In this document: positions 42,503 to 52,601 of the stretch, one piece after another
Position numbering within the stretch: position 1 is the first letter of the stretch
Layout: each line of letters begins with the position of its first letter
DNA from: Penicillus capitatus
Taxonomy: Eukaryota; Chlorophyta
Direction: 5' to 3'
Length of the DNA: 64,000 bases
Assembly (NCBI GenBank): GCA_965649825.1
Contig: OZ287695.1
Coordinates: forward strand, 1,240,001 to 1,304,000
The notes under the pieces: generated by a model
Databases searched by the model: none
Seen by the model: the letters and a program-made list of their open reading frames with translations, nothing else
What the model was told of the DNA's origin: nothing
Position numbers and translations under genes: made by a program

Positions 42503-45261
42503 TTAATTTGCCTTGGAGCTGGACTGTTTTGCCTTCCAGTTCTGAATCCATTCTTTGACAGGTATTTCACTGTTTTGTTTGGCTCGCCATGCTTCGATCC
42601 ACTCACTAGCTGTGGGTCTGTCTTCTTGTTCGACTGACTCAGGTGTCGGTGTCTGATCCCAAGGCGCTTTGAAATTGCCGAAGAGTTTGGCAAAAGGTTG
42701 TGCAGCAGTGTTTTGCGTAGCTAAGTCATGGAGTTGATGAAGGAATGAGGTTCAGAAGGGAAGTTACCAGTTTGGGATGCTCTTGCACGTGCTTCGGCCT
42801 CTTTTTGACGACGGGCTTCTTCGGCTGCTGCTGCCTTCGCTTTGGCCTCAGCTGCCGCCTTCGCGGCTTCTTCCTGAGCTTTCTTCCGAGCTTCAGCTTT
42901 CAATTTGGCCTCTTCTTCTGCCTTTTTCTTTGCCTCTGCCTCTGCTTTGGCTTTTGCTTCCTGTTCGGCCTTCTTCTTCGATTCGGCTTCAGCTTTGGCT
43001 TTAGCCTCGGCCTCGGCCTTTATTCTGGCATCCTCTTCTGCCTTTTTCTTTGCCTCGGCTTCCTCCTTGGCTTTTGCTTCTAGTTCTGCCTTTTTCTTTG
43101 CTTCTGCTTCGGCCTTGGCTTTAGCCGCTGCCTTGATTCTTCCTTCCTGTTCGGCCTTCTTTTTCGCTTCGGCTTCGGCCTTTACTCTGGCTTCTTCTGC
43201 CGCCTTTTTCTTTCTCTCCGCTTCCGCAGCTGCCTTTATTTTGGCTTCTTCTTGTTTTTTTGCAGCTTGTTCTGCAGCCTTGGCTTTAGCTGCTTCCAGT
43301 TTGGCCTTCTTTTTCTCTTCCTACAAACACAGAATGTTTTTTTTCTGTCTACTGTCTGACAGGGTACTCCAGCACCTCTTCGCGCTTCTTAGCTTCAGCA
43401 GCAAGTCTGGCCTCTTCCTCTTGAGCTGCTCTGGCTGCTTCTGCCTCTTCTCTCCTTCTTCGTGCCTCTTCCTCCTCTCGCCGCTTCACGATCTCTGGAT
43501 TGAGTACGGCAAATTCAATTTCTTTTTCCTCTTCTTTCGATAAGACACGGATTTCTTTTGACGCCTTTTGAGCTGCTGCACACAGAGCTTTCGCAATTAA
43601 TTCCTCTTTTTCCTATCAACAGAACCTCGACATCCAAAAAGCACTGCGCGAAACTGGACCTGATTTTCTAGATTCTGCCTTAGCGTATCCAACTGCTTCT
43701 CGATCTGCGAGGTACTTCTGAGCATTGAAGATGCTTCCGTGCGTTTTGTTTTCTGTACCGCCTGCACCTCTTTGATCCTGTCCTTTAGAGCAACTAGTCG
43801 TTCTTTGGCATCTTCTTCTTGCGCTTCAAGATCTTCCACTCTCGCAGCCATTGCCTCTACGGTATTTTTCAGTTCTTGCTTCTCCGCCTGTCTGGCAAGT
43901 TGTTCTTCCTAGTGTCACAGACTGTCGGCCAGCAGTCGATCATGGGAACGCCACTTTTGAGATGACAGCTTCTGTCTGGCTCAATAGATCTTCAAAAGGT
44001 TTGTATTCAGCCGACGCATCTGCACTTACGGAAAGCACTTTGTTCTCCGCTAGTCCACCATTGAAAAAACAACTGGCGACCAACTCTGCCACTTGAAGCT
44101 TCGAGATCTGTCCACTCTTTCCCACAACGACGTTCATGGAACTGCCTTCTTCATCCGAGACCCTCATGTCTCCTGCATCGCGTTATTGTTATGGGAATAC
44201 CGATGCTGTCTCTCTATAGATACCTGGCTGAATGACGGTAAAGGATAGAGTGCTGTTTTCTAAAAAGGTCTGCACTTGCTGCGTATTAGCTGACGGGCCA
44301 GAGAATCCACCGAACAGTGATTTAGAAGATCCAGATTTTGCACCGGTCCCGGAATTCACCAGGACAAACTGACTGACTCCTAATTCTTCACACGCCTCTA
44401 CCAGTGCTATACAGGCACTGGGTGGTCCGCCTTCTGCCGTAAATACCACCTGCGTTGACAAAGCAGGATCGATAAGGCGATGCTTTGCCCGCTGAGAAGT
44501 CAGACTTTGTCAGAGTTGCCGACAGATGCGAGCACTCCATCTTCTTCATTCCAATTCGCTTCGACAAAGGAGACATTTCTCGACTGATCTGCAGCCACGA
44601 TGCCGTATCTGATGAGAACTCTCAGATCGTTCTCCGCCTCTTCGATGTCTGCACATCCGGCGCGTACTTTGAATCCAGCCGCCAGCAATTCTCTATCCAT
44701 ACACACCATTGCCAGTTGCACGCATCTATTTCACAGTGTCTTACCGCACAATACGTGATCCGAGCATACCAGTACCTCCGGCCACAAAAATCTATACCAG
44801 TAATGTCTCTGCATAGGGCAGTCGAGGTAAGCATTTGGAAGTGATACTGTTTTTGGATCTCTCTGTCTAGAACGCCCTCTCATGGAAGCTATTCCCTTCA
44901 ACTGCACAGTTCCCTGTTTCTTCTGCATAGTTCCAAATGGTCCAAATCCAGCAAAGGGGCCTTCGGATAAATCTGGTGACTTAAATTTCACCGTTCCTCC
45001 ACCTAGATCCGTCAATCATCGTTTTTCTCGACTCTCACTCTAATCGACCTGCTAAGGATGACTTCTTCTGAGCCAAAACTGGAGAACAGGCTGCTCTCCT
45101 GTCGAAGATCCACGTCTACCCGTTAGCATTCGGCTAGACGGGTAGGCGAACCTGATGCCATGCCGCAGAGGGGGAGGTTGCAATGGTGTAACATCAGCAT
45201 AGCTGTCTCGCGCTGCCAGTCCACATCGACTCCTTGCACTTCGCACCCTCGCGAGATCCAT
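42503..45261 (-). CDS. SDR (atypical, NmrA/Tic62-like) protein fused to a long Ala/Glu/Lys coiled coil
   Basis: Exon 1 (MDLARVRSARSRCGLAARD) is basic and presequence-like. Splicing then gives a Gly/Phe-rich linker and the Rossmann motif IFVAGGTGMLGSRIV, followed by ELLAAGFKVRAGCADIEEAE, LVEACEELGVSQFVLVNSGTG and the SDR end DMRVSDEEGSS…SKLQVAELVASCF. After the SDR come a coiled coil (MAARVEDLEAQEEDAKER), a ~200-residue TolA-like run of AEAEAKKKAEEEA repeats, and a C-terminus with two copies of a W motif (ASEWIEAWRAKQ and VKEWIQNWKAKQ). The SDR resembles cyanobacterial/plastid atypical SDRs such as Tic62. The function of the coiled coil and W repeats is unknown. About ten introns occur; the first ends CGACAG. 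Confidence 0.75.
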
Positions 45262-45436
45262 GAACGGCAGAGCAATCGATCAAGCGACAATCGGCGACGC
45301 AGACGTAACGCGTCTCTCAGTGCAGGTTCACAGATCCGCCCGTTCGTTCGTTAGATCTCACGAGAGCGGTACGCGCACCGTTCTCATCTCCGTCAGCATT
45401 ATCCTTATCCCGCCTGTCTACGTGCTCCCTTGCAAA

Positions 45437-48400
45437 ATGGACGGACAATACACCACTTCTGGATTTCAGCTCTACGGGCAGCCTCTACAGGTAACCGACG
45501 CCAACCGGACAAACGCCTCTCTGTCGAATAGCGAGCGTCGACTCCGCATTCGAGCCGCCATCTGAGAGGGTTTTATATCTGACACCACGTATCATAGGCG
45601 CCGACGGTGCAGCAAAGTGGACAGGCGTTGAACCAACCTGCCCCGGCGCAACAGGTTGGCGGATTCACCTTGATTCCTGCGCCAACGGGCCCCGGTCAGC
45701 CTGCATTAACAAACCTGAGAAACCAGCCCGTACAAATCCTTCAGCAACCGACTCCAGCTGCACAGAATAAACCTCAGCAACAAGTAAATCGAAGCAGAAG
45801 ACAATGCGGATCTGGTAAAGGGATGGTTAGGGTGGCCTAGGAGCGATGGCCTTTCAGGCGCAGACAGCCCAGACGCAGCCGACACAACAATCTCAGCAGC
45901 AACGCCTCCCTGCTGCCCAAGTACGAGCGTTGTCTTCTATAGTGCTTGTGGGTTTGAGTGCCTATCTTTGGTGGACAGTTGCAGGGTTTGACTACTCAGC
46001 AATTGCAGTACCTTCAAGCAGCTCAGCAGAGTGGACAGTTAACGGCCCAAGGATTCCAGTCGTATTCTCAGCCGCCACCTCAGTTAGGAGCCATTCAGAT
46101 TCTCCAGCCCAAAACGCAGCCGCAGCAAGGAGCAGTGGGCCGTGGATTTCAGCAAGGACAGCCGACACTGCAGGGAATGCAAGTGCTTCCACAGCAGACG
46201 CCACAGGCACCGCAGGCATTGCAGCCGGGGCAGAATCTTCAAGGCTTGCAGCAAGGACTGCAACAAGTTCCTGGATTGCAGACCATTCCTGGTGTCCAAA
46301 TTCTGCAGCAGTATCCTGGATACAGCCAACAGCAGCAACAGCAGCAACTGAATGCCCCGATTCCTCCCAAACAGCCAACCGTTGCTGCAACCGGTTTCTC
46401 CTCAAGCTCTCAACAGCCAATCCATTCTGCTCCGGGAACGGCAAGTGGTCATCATACCGGCAGTCTTTTCAGCAACAGCAATCAGAGGGGCAGTTATGGA
46501 CAAGGACGCTATGCATGGAACGATCGAGAAAGGAACGAACGTACGGACTTCCGTGGACGACCTCGGGAACGGGGAAGGCGCGATGACAGAGGTAACAATG
46601 ACCCACATCCATAACCTCTAATCTCACTCTTCATTCCTATCCATGACTTCTTCATCTCCACCCATCCATCTCTTCGACTTGACTTGGTCCTTCATCATCA
46701 TCTCCTGTCTAATCTATGGTTTCCGTCCTGACAAGGTTCGTTTGGAACGCGGCCACCGGCTCGAGAAGCTCCTTCACGTTTCTCTCGTGAAAGGGAGCCC
46801 TTTCGTCACGACAGAGGCAGCAAAGAGCGTTATGATCGTGGTTTTAGAGACTACAATCGCCGAGATCGCGACCGAAAGCCATCTCCGGTGCATCATCACT
46901 ACGACTTCAAGGTCTGTCTACGCTCAGATTCTTTGCAACATGTCGCAGCGTTGGATTGTGTGAAAAGAAAGATGATGCTCGGAAAGAGCCACATCGAGAG
47001 GTCTTGCATAAGCCTGTTCATCCTCCTGTCAACCAGGAATTCAAGACAGCGCTTCCATTGCCATTGCCTGCAAAACCTCCACCCGTGGCAGACTACGTCG
47101 TCAAAGTGCCTCAAGTGCCATTTGCTACACACGAACGTGACTACTCTGACATTACACGGCGATACACACATCTCTACATCTCCCCCGATTTCACCAAACT
47201 CGTCTGCTGTTGGGCTAAGGTATGGAAGTGCAAAGCAATTGTATGGCTGGTTCATGTACTGTCATTCTATCCTAATGAATGATCATTCATCTGGGATCGA
47301 GGCTGATAGAAGGTGTGGTGCTCTAGACGCCGACGGCGATACGGTATCCTTATGGATGTTCCCTGTGTCCACTGAACAAGCCCGTGAAGTTTGAAATGGT
47401 ACAAGGACCCTACGAGGCAGAACAGGAGATTATCTTGCCGGCTGCTCACAACGACGTGCCTCAGGCTGTCCGATGGAATGCAAAGGTATGGGACATATCC
47501 GCCGTCTGAATGGAAAAACTGATGAATTGGCTTGTTGGCAGTGCACGTTCATTTGTGGATTGGATGACAAAGCACATGAAGACATTTTGAGAGGGAAGTT
47601 CGATGGCGGGACGCATGTGATGAACGCTCTAAAATTCGTGACCGTGCGAGAAGAGAAGGATAAGAAAAAGACAGGAATCATGTGCCTTGGTGGTCCATAC
47701 GATCCAGAATTGGATGGAGGCGATCCTGCCGAGTAAGCCATTCCTTCTTGACCGCTTCTTTCTCAAAAGAGCGTGTTTTTGTTCAGAGATGTGGAAGGAT
47801 TGAAGCGTGCCTGCATACGTCATGTGAAAGCCCAGACGCTATTGGATTTGACGCCCTGTCGTTCGTGGATTCGTTTTTGTGATGTGCATTATCGCAGACT
47901 GGATGATGACGGGCACGAATGCGAAGAAGTCACTGTCATTTTCTTGATCGATGTCTCCGAGCTGATTCCTTCCGCCGAAGAGTGGCCAGCAATCTGGAAA
48001 GAACAGAATGAATGGAAGAAGAGAGCAGCGCAGGCTGATATCCTTCCAGTGAGCATCCTCCACCAAACAAAGCTGTGTGACATGTGTCTGTTGTCCAGGC
48101 GTCCACCACACAGAACGATGCCCCGGCGGCGCAGGAGAATGGAAAGGACTTGGAAAAAGAGACAGAAACGGAAGAAACCAAGAAAGATGCCGACGTTGTT
48201 CAGACAATGCATGCAGAGGACGAGAAGGTAGGGTGCATTCCTGGACGATCGCCACGAATGGAGAGTGGTGTTTGAAGATGGAGGATGTTCCTAAGGAAGT
48301 GAGTCTGTTGATGAAGTGTCGTGCTGCCAAGAATGGCAGAGTGAAGACAATGAGCATCAGCTTGGATGGTTTGTTGGACTACGACGAGAATGATAAAGAT

Positions 48401-49132
48401 GAAGCGACATTTGAATTGTCTCTCATGGCTGAGAGCTTCAATGAGATGTTGATGCGAGACTATGGACTCCTGATTCTGAATGCATTGATGGAAAACAAGA
48501 GCATGACAGCAACGACAACACAGCTCGACGACAAGAAGCGTCCCGGCAGCCTATTGCCGCAGGAAACACCAGAACCCCTTGGAAAGAAACAAAAACAAAC
48601 AGAATCGAAAACAGAACCTGAGACAACGATGGATCATCTGCCTGAGAAGGCAGAAGAGGCGGCGGCGGCCCATGAGGGAGCAGCTGAAGAGATGGAGGTG
48701 CAGTATCCAGATTCGCCTGGAGATATCGTCCATGTTGGTGACATCGAAGCACAGCCTGAGTCCGCTGCGAAGGAGGTTCCACCCGAATCGACCACCTTTT
48801 CCTCGACACAGCAGACATCCGATGCGAAACAGGAGACAGCGACGGTCGATGTGGTGATGGAGGAGGACACAGATGCCAAGAATGGCGAGCAGCCTGCTGT
48901 GAATGAAGAATTGCTTTTTGCATTTAGATACTTTGATCGAGCAGGTTGTGGATACCTTAAGTGTGATGATTTGCGTCGCCTGTTGCATAACTTAGGCTGC
49001 TGCCTCGCTCCAAGAGTGGTTCGAGAACTGGTTCATGGAGCAGCTGCCATGAATAAAGAGAAGCTCGACAGAGTCTGCTACCGTTCCTTGACAGACAAAG
49101 GAACGACGGCGCCGCCTCCTATCAACGACTAA
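45437..49132 (+). CDS. CCAR1/DBC1-like transcription co-regulator
   Basis: Starts MDGQYTTSGFQLYGQPLQ. A Gln-rich region (QYPGYSQQQQQQQLN) is followed by an Arg/Glu-rich segment (RGFRDYNRRDRDRKPSPVHH), then the DBC1 domain characteristic of CCAR proteins: YVVKVPQVPFATHERDYSD, RRYTHLYISPDFTKLVCCW, HVMNALKFVTVREEKDKK, IMCLGGPYDPELDGGDP, and a region with WIRFCDVHYRRLDDDG. An acidic linker precedes a degenerate EF-hand pair (FAFRYFDRAGCGYLKCDDL), also found at the CCAR1 C-terminus. Domain order and spacing match CCAR1, but the S1-like and SAP domains are not obvious. Animal CCAR1 is a Mediator/p53 co-activator; here the role is inferred. Confidence 0.85.
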
Positions 49133-49431
49133 GATGATTGGTTCTGCATGGCTTGGCTGCTGCATGTCCATCTGTCAATCATCCAATCTGCCTGCCTGCC
49201 TGCCTGCATCTCAGATGGTCTGTGGCTCTCTTCGTCGATCGTGTGATGAGTTTTGAACGACACCTGACGCATTCTCTGAGCAGCATCGTGCATTCGCCTT
49301 CCCTGCTGTTGGACAAGATTGCACGCTTCAATCTGCGATTTGTGTTTGTTAATGCCGTATCGCCGCCTCTGCTCGACACAACCGTATGCAAGTACCGTAT
49401 TTCGATCCGTAGTTGTAGACAGGACGTTTAG
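49133..49431. other. Short intergenic region with (TGCC)n run
   Basis: About 300 bp between two plus-strand genes. A TGCC repeat of four to five units occurs near 49190-49206. No gene seen. Confidence 0.45.
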
Positions 49432-50442
49432 ATGCCAGCACGCATTCATTCTCCATTCCTCCGACCTCGAGCGATTTCTGTCGTAATAGGCAAACAGAAA
49501 GACACAATGTTTGGCGGAACGGCCTTTGAACGTGACGTCGATGAAGAGGAATTTACCAATATTCTCTTTGTCCCATCGAACTTCCGAGCGCAGCGAGGTA
49601 CCACACATCCGACACCTTCGTCGCCTTCGCGTGCTTGGCGTGGGACTCCTGGACGAACGACAAGTCTAACCCCGCCACCACCTCCCCTCAATCTCATCAA
49701 CGAAGCGCCCGCCGATCGAAGTCAGCATCTTTCTCATTCGATCTCCTCCTTAAACATTGACTGGCCGGCCTCTTCAGATGGCCTTGGGTTTCTGAAATTC
49801 ACCGAACAGCGTAGTTCAGGGCATTCTGCTGAATGGATGACGCTCGGCGATTTGTCTCCGTTCCCTGAGAAACGTGGGGAGATGCAGAGGGGATCGATGG
49901 GACAAAGTAGACGAGGAAATTGGATCAAAGTATGTGGGATCACGAAAGATGATATGTCCGATGTGATCCGGCATTTTCGTCGCTACGGCGATATTCAGAG
50001 CATCCGGCAGCCAGAAGGTCCGACCGGAAAGAACTGGATCTTCCTCAAGTTTCATGTTCAGTATCACACTTCTGGGTTTTTTGATGTGACTGATGGGACT
50101 GTGGTGTGAGAACAGACCGACCAAGCCGTGTCGATGGCTCTGCACTCCAACGGAAAAATGATCGGCAATGGAAAGTGCTTCGGTGTCGTGGAGCCTTTGG
50201 CAACAGAACGCGCCATGCTTGAAGCGCCCAGTCATGTTCCGTCTGTCCCGCCTTCTTCGATCGGATCTCTGGGAGACTCTTCTACTGAATTCTCACCGAC
50301 AGGAGGCGAGAGCAGTTCAGGGGCTGTTCTTCCTGTAGTGCCTGCTCTTCAAGTGCCAATACAAGAGGGTCCTTTGCAGCCGACGACGGGAAACGACACT
50401 GATTCGCGACTTAAGTACTATCTAAAATTCCTGTTTGGTTAA
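49432..50442 (+). CDS. Nup35/Nup53-like nucleoporin
   Basis: An N-terminal Pro/Ser/Thr-rich segment (TPGRTTSLTPPPPPLNLI) is followed by the MPPN/Nup35-type RRM: WIKVCGITKDDMSDVIRHF, YGDIQSIRQPEGPTGKNWIF, joined by splicing out the intron at 50049-50115 to FLKFHTDQAVSMALHSNGK and FGVVEP. The end LKYYLKFLFG resembles the C-terminal amphipathic membrane-binding helix of Nup53/Nup35. The intron carries GATGTGACTGATG, a good match to the local branch-site motif. MPARIHS (49432) or MFGGTAF (49507) could be the start. Confidence 0.83.
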
Positions 50443-50687
50443 TAACGTCGAGCGCAAACGGTTACCCATAAAACCTTTATTTCAGCAAACACGGCATTTC
50501 ATTTAGTTTCCAGAGAAGCGGTGTCGTTTTGCGCTAAAGTGTGCATTTATCTGACCGCCGCGTTGTCAACGAAAATCACGTGCAAAAAGATTCTTATCTT
50601 TCGTTCGCCAACCAATAAAAAATCTTTGCACGGTCGCTGACTCCACGAGGCGGAATTGACGTTTGGCTGTTTTCAAGTTTGTTACAA

Positions 50688-51602
50688 ATGGACGGTCAAC
50701 TGAGGACACATAGCCGCTCCATCCCTCTCGCCGAGCCTCCGTCGATGGATTTGGAAACGCGTGCCGCCATGCTATGTCGAGTTTATGGAGCCGGGTCCGC
50801 TGAGTACTCGGCTTTTCTCGAGGACGTGCGTTCGACTACCCTCGGAGCGATGCTCGACTTGCCGAAATTTGTGCCTGGCGATGTCAAGAATGGAGGCGCA
50901 TCGTCGAAGCAGCGAAAAAAGAAGAAGCATTCGAAACGCAGAAGTCAAGAGACCGATGTCTTTCGGACAACAGAGCTGTCGAACGCCGCCTTTGTGGCTC
51001 CACCGACAGCCAATGAAGGACCCAGTCTAAAACCCGTCATCGCACAACCCTTAGCAAGCGTAGAGGAAGAGGAAGACATGGAGAAACGACCTTGCGGTAA
51101 GGAATCAGAAGGCTGGGTTCGAAATGAACGCAAAGGGCGCTCCATGGTACGAAGCTACACCCAAGAACCAAGCAGAGACAGAAGCGCGCGTACAGATATA
51201 CGTCGTTTGCGTCGTTCGCAATCGAGTCTGGACGCATCGGAGCAGATCACGATGGATCAACAAGTGGCCCTGCAACTGCAGACACTTGTGCGGGAGAAGG
51301 CGGAACTGATCAAGGAGAATTCGAGACTCAAGAATGAGAACGAAGGGCTCAAGACATTGCTCGAGTATGCAACGTGTGAAGCAACGGCAGATGATGGTGA
51401 TGAGTCCGACTATGAGACGTCGAAAGAAGTGCCAAGACGTCTAGGCATCCAGGCATGGCATCCCCCTGAACTACAATCGCCGACGTCGTTTAGCTCTTAT
51501 GGCATGCTGGGTTCCACTTCTTCGTCAAACGACGACAAAGACGTGCCTGTAACGTCTCAGGCATCCGAAGATACCTATTCCCTCTCGAACATTCGATCTT
51601 AA
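50688..51602 (+). CDS. Hypothetical coiled-coil protein
   Basis: A single exon of 304 residues starting MDGQLRTHSRSIPL. The N-terminal region (RAAMLCRVYGAGSAEYSAFL) is followed by a Lys/Arg nuclear-localisation-like run (KQRKKKKHSKRRS). A leucine-zipper-like coiled coil lies at about residues 180-225 (LQTLVREKAELIKENSRL). The tail is Ser-rich. The ENSRLKNENEGLK pattern recalls bZIP zippers, but the preceding basic region lacks the bZIP Asn/Arg signature, so no DNA-binding role is claimed. Confidence 0.65.
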   Translation: MDGQLRTHSRSIPLAEPPSMDLETRAAMLCRVYGAGSAEYSAFLEDVRSTTLGAMLDLPKFVPGDVKNGGASSKQRKKKKHSKRRSQETDVFRTTELSNAAFVAPPTANEGPSLKPVIAQPLASVEEEEDMEKRPCGKESEGWVRNERKGRSMVRSYTQEPSRDRSARTDIRRLRRSQSSLDASEQITMDQQVALQLQTLVREKAELIKENSRLKNENEGLKTLLEYATCEATADDGDESDYETSKEVPRRLGIQAWHPPELQSPTSFSSYGMLGSTSSSNDDKDVPVTSQASEDTYSLSNIRS

Positions 51603-52601
51603 GTGCGATCTGTGTCGTTCCCTTCCCCCGTGTCTATAAATATTGCTTAGTCAAAAAAGCATGATCTGCACTGTGAAGAAAGATGTTTTGTTTGGTGGTT
51701 GGTTGGTTGATTGACGATGGGGGGCGTGGAATGGAGTAGAGGTCTCGTTCGTCATTGGTGAGGTTTTGATTTTGATGCCAACGTGTCCATGTATTGAAAA
51801 TCCGTCGCAAACAAGCGAAACTGTCCTTGGGTCTGCTATGCATCTGTATCGAGGAGCGTTTGTTAGCGTTGCGTGCAATTCTTCCCATACATTACGTTGC
51901 TTACGTTGCTCTTTTCTCTCCATAGCGACCTACCTGCTTGTTGTGGCGAACGCATTAATTTCCACCGTGAAATATTAGATTTGAAGAAGTGTGATATGCA
52001 TTCATCTCGCTCATTTCCATTGTGTTGCATGAACATCACATCTTCTAGGGCTATGATGCTCTTCGCCGTTAGTGCATGGCTTGGAATGGACGGCACTGTC
52101 TCGATCAGAACTAAAAAAATCACATTCAGTGAACAGCTATTTGCGGCGATGTCGTAGACTGAGAAGATCCCTTGGGCGACATCACTCCCAGATACGATAT
52201 GACATAAGATGCGTCTTCTGATGGCGCCATTTCTGATGATCAATAATGTAATAGATTTGAGAGTGCTCATCACGTCAAAGGACCTACGTCATTTGTTTGG
52301 TCAATGGGAGACGGGGTGGGCCAACCAAAGATCAATTCAGCGATCTGGAGTGTGTGTCCAAGGACATTGTCATTCGCGACATGAGCTGCTGTGTCATGAT
52401 ACCTTGTAACGACCAGGCGTCTTTCATTTATAATGGACGGATGGCGGCATCTATGATGGAACGGACACCTGTCCGACATTCACCGCCGTTCGTTCGCGAA
52501 CAATGCTTGCTAAGAATGCACGCATTCAGCCTCTCGTCTCACTTCTTTACACATCCTTGAGGTGACAGGCGCGCCAGTCAGCGATATTGTGCCCAAGAGA
52601 T
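51603..52601. other. Unresolved region, possible split gene
   Basis: About 1 kb with medium-length frames on both strands that overlap one another (51863-52273 and 52270-52479 on minus; 52297-52560 on plus). The plus frame LECVSKDIVIRDMSCCVMIP looks coding-like but I could not recognise or join it. It may belong to a small multi-exon gene, or to an unrecognised 5' part of the dehydrogenase gene that follows. Confidence 0.35.

Noticed and set aside
42905-43543. Long plus-strand frame rich in Phe/Ala/Leu/Ser
   Set aside because: It is the exact antisense of the A/E/K coiled-coil repeats of the SDR fusion gene; the repetitive GCC/GCTTC codons produce an artificial open frame.
45846-46586. 246-codon plus-strand frame
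   Set aside because: Shadow of the Gln-rich CCAR1-like exon. The in-frame CAG/CAA run with acceptor after GGTGGACAG continues the real protein; this frame has no motif.
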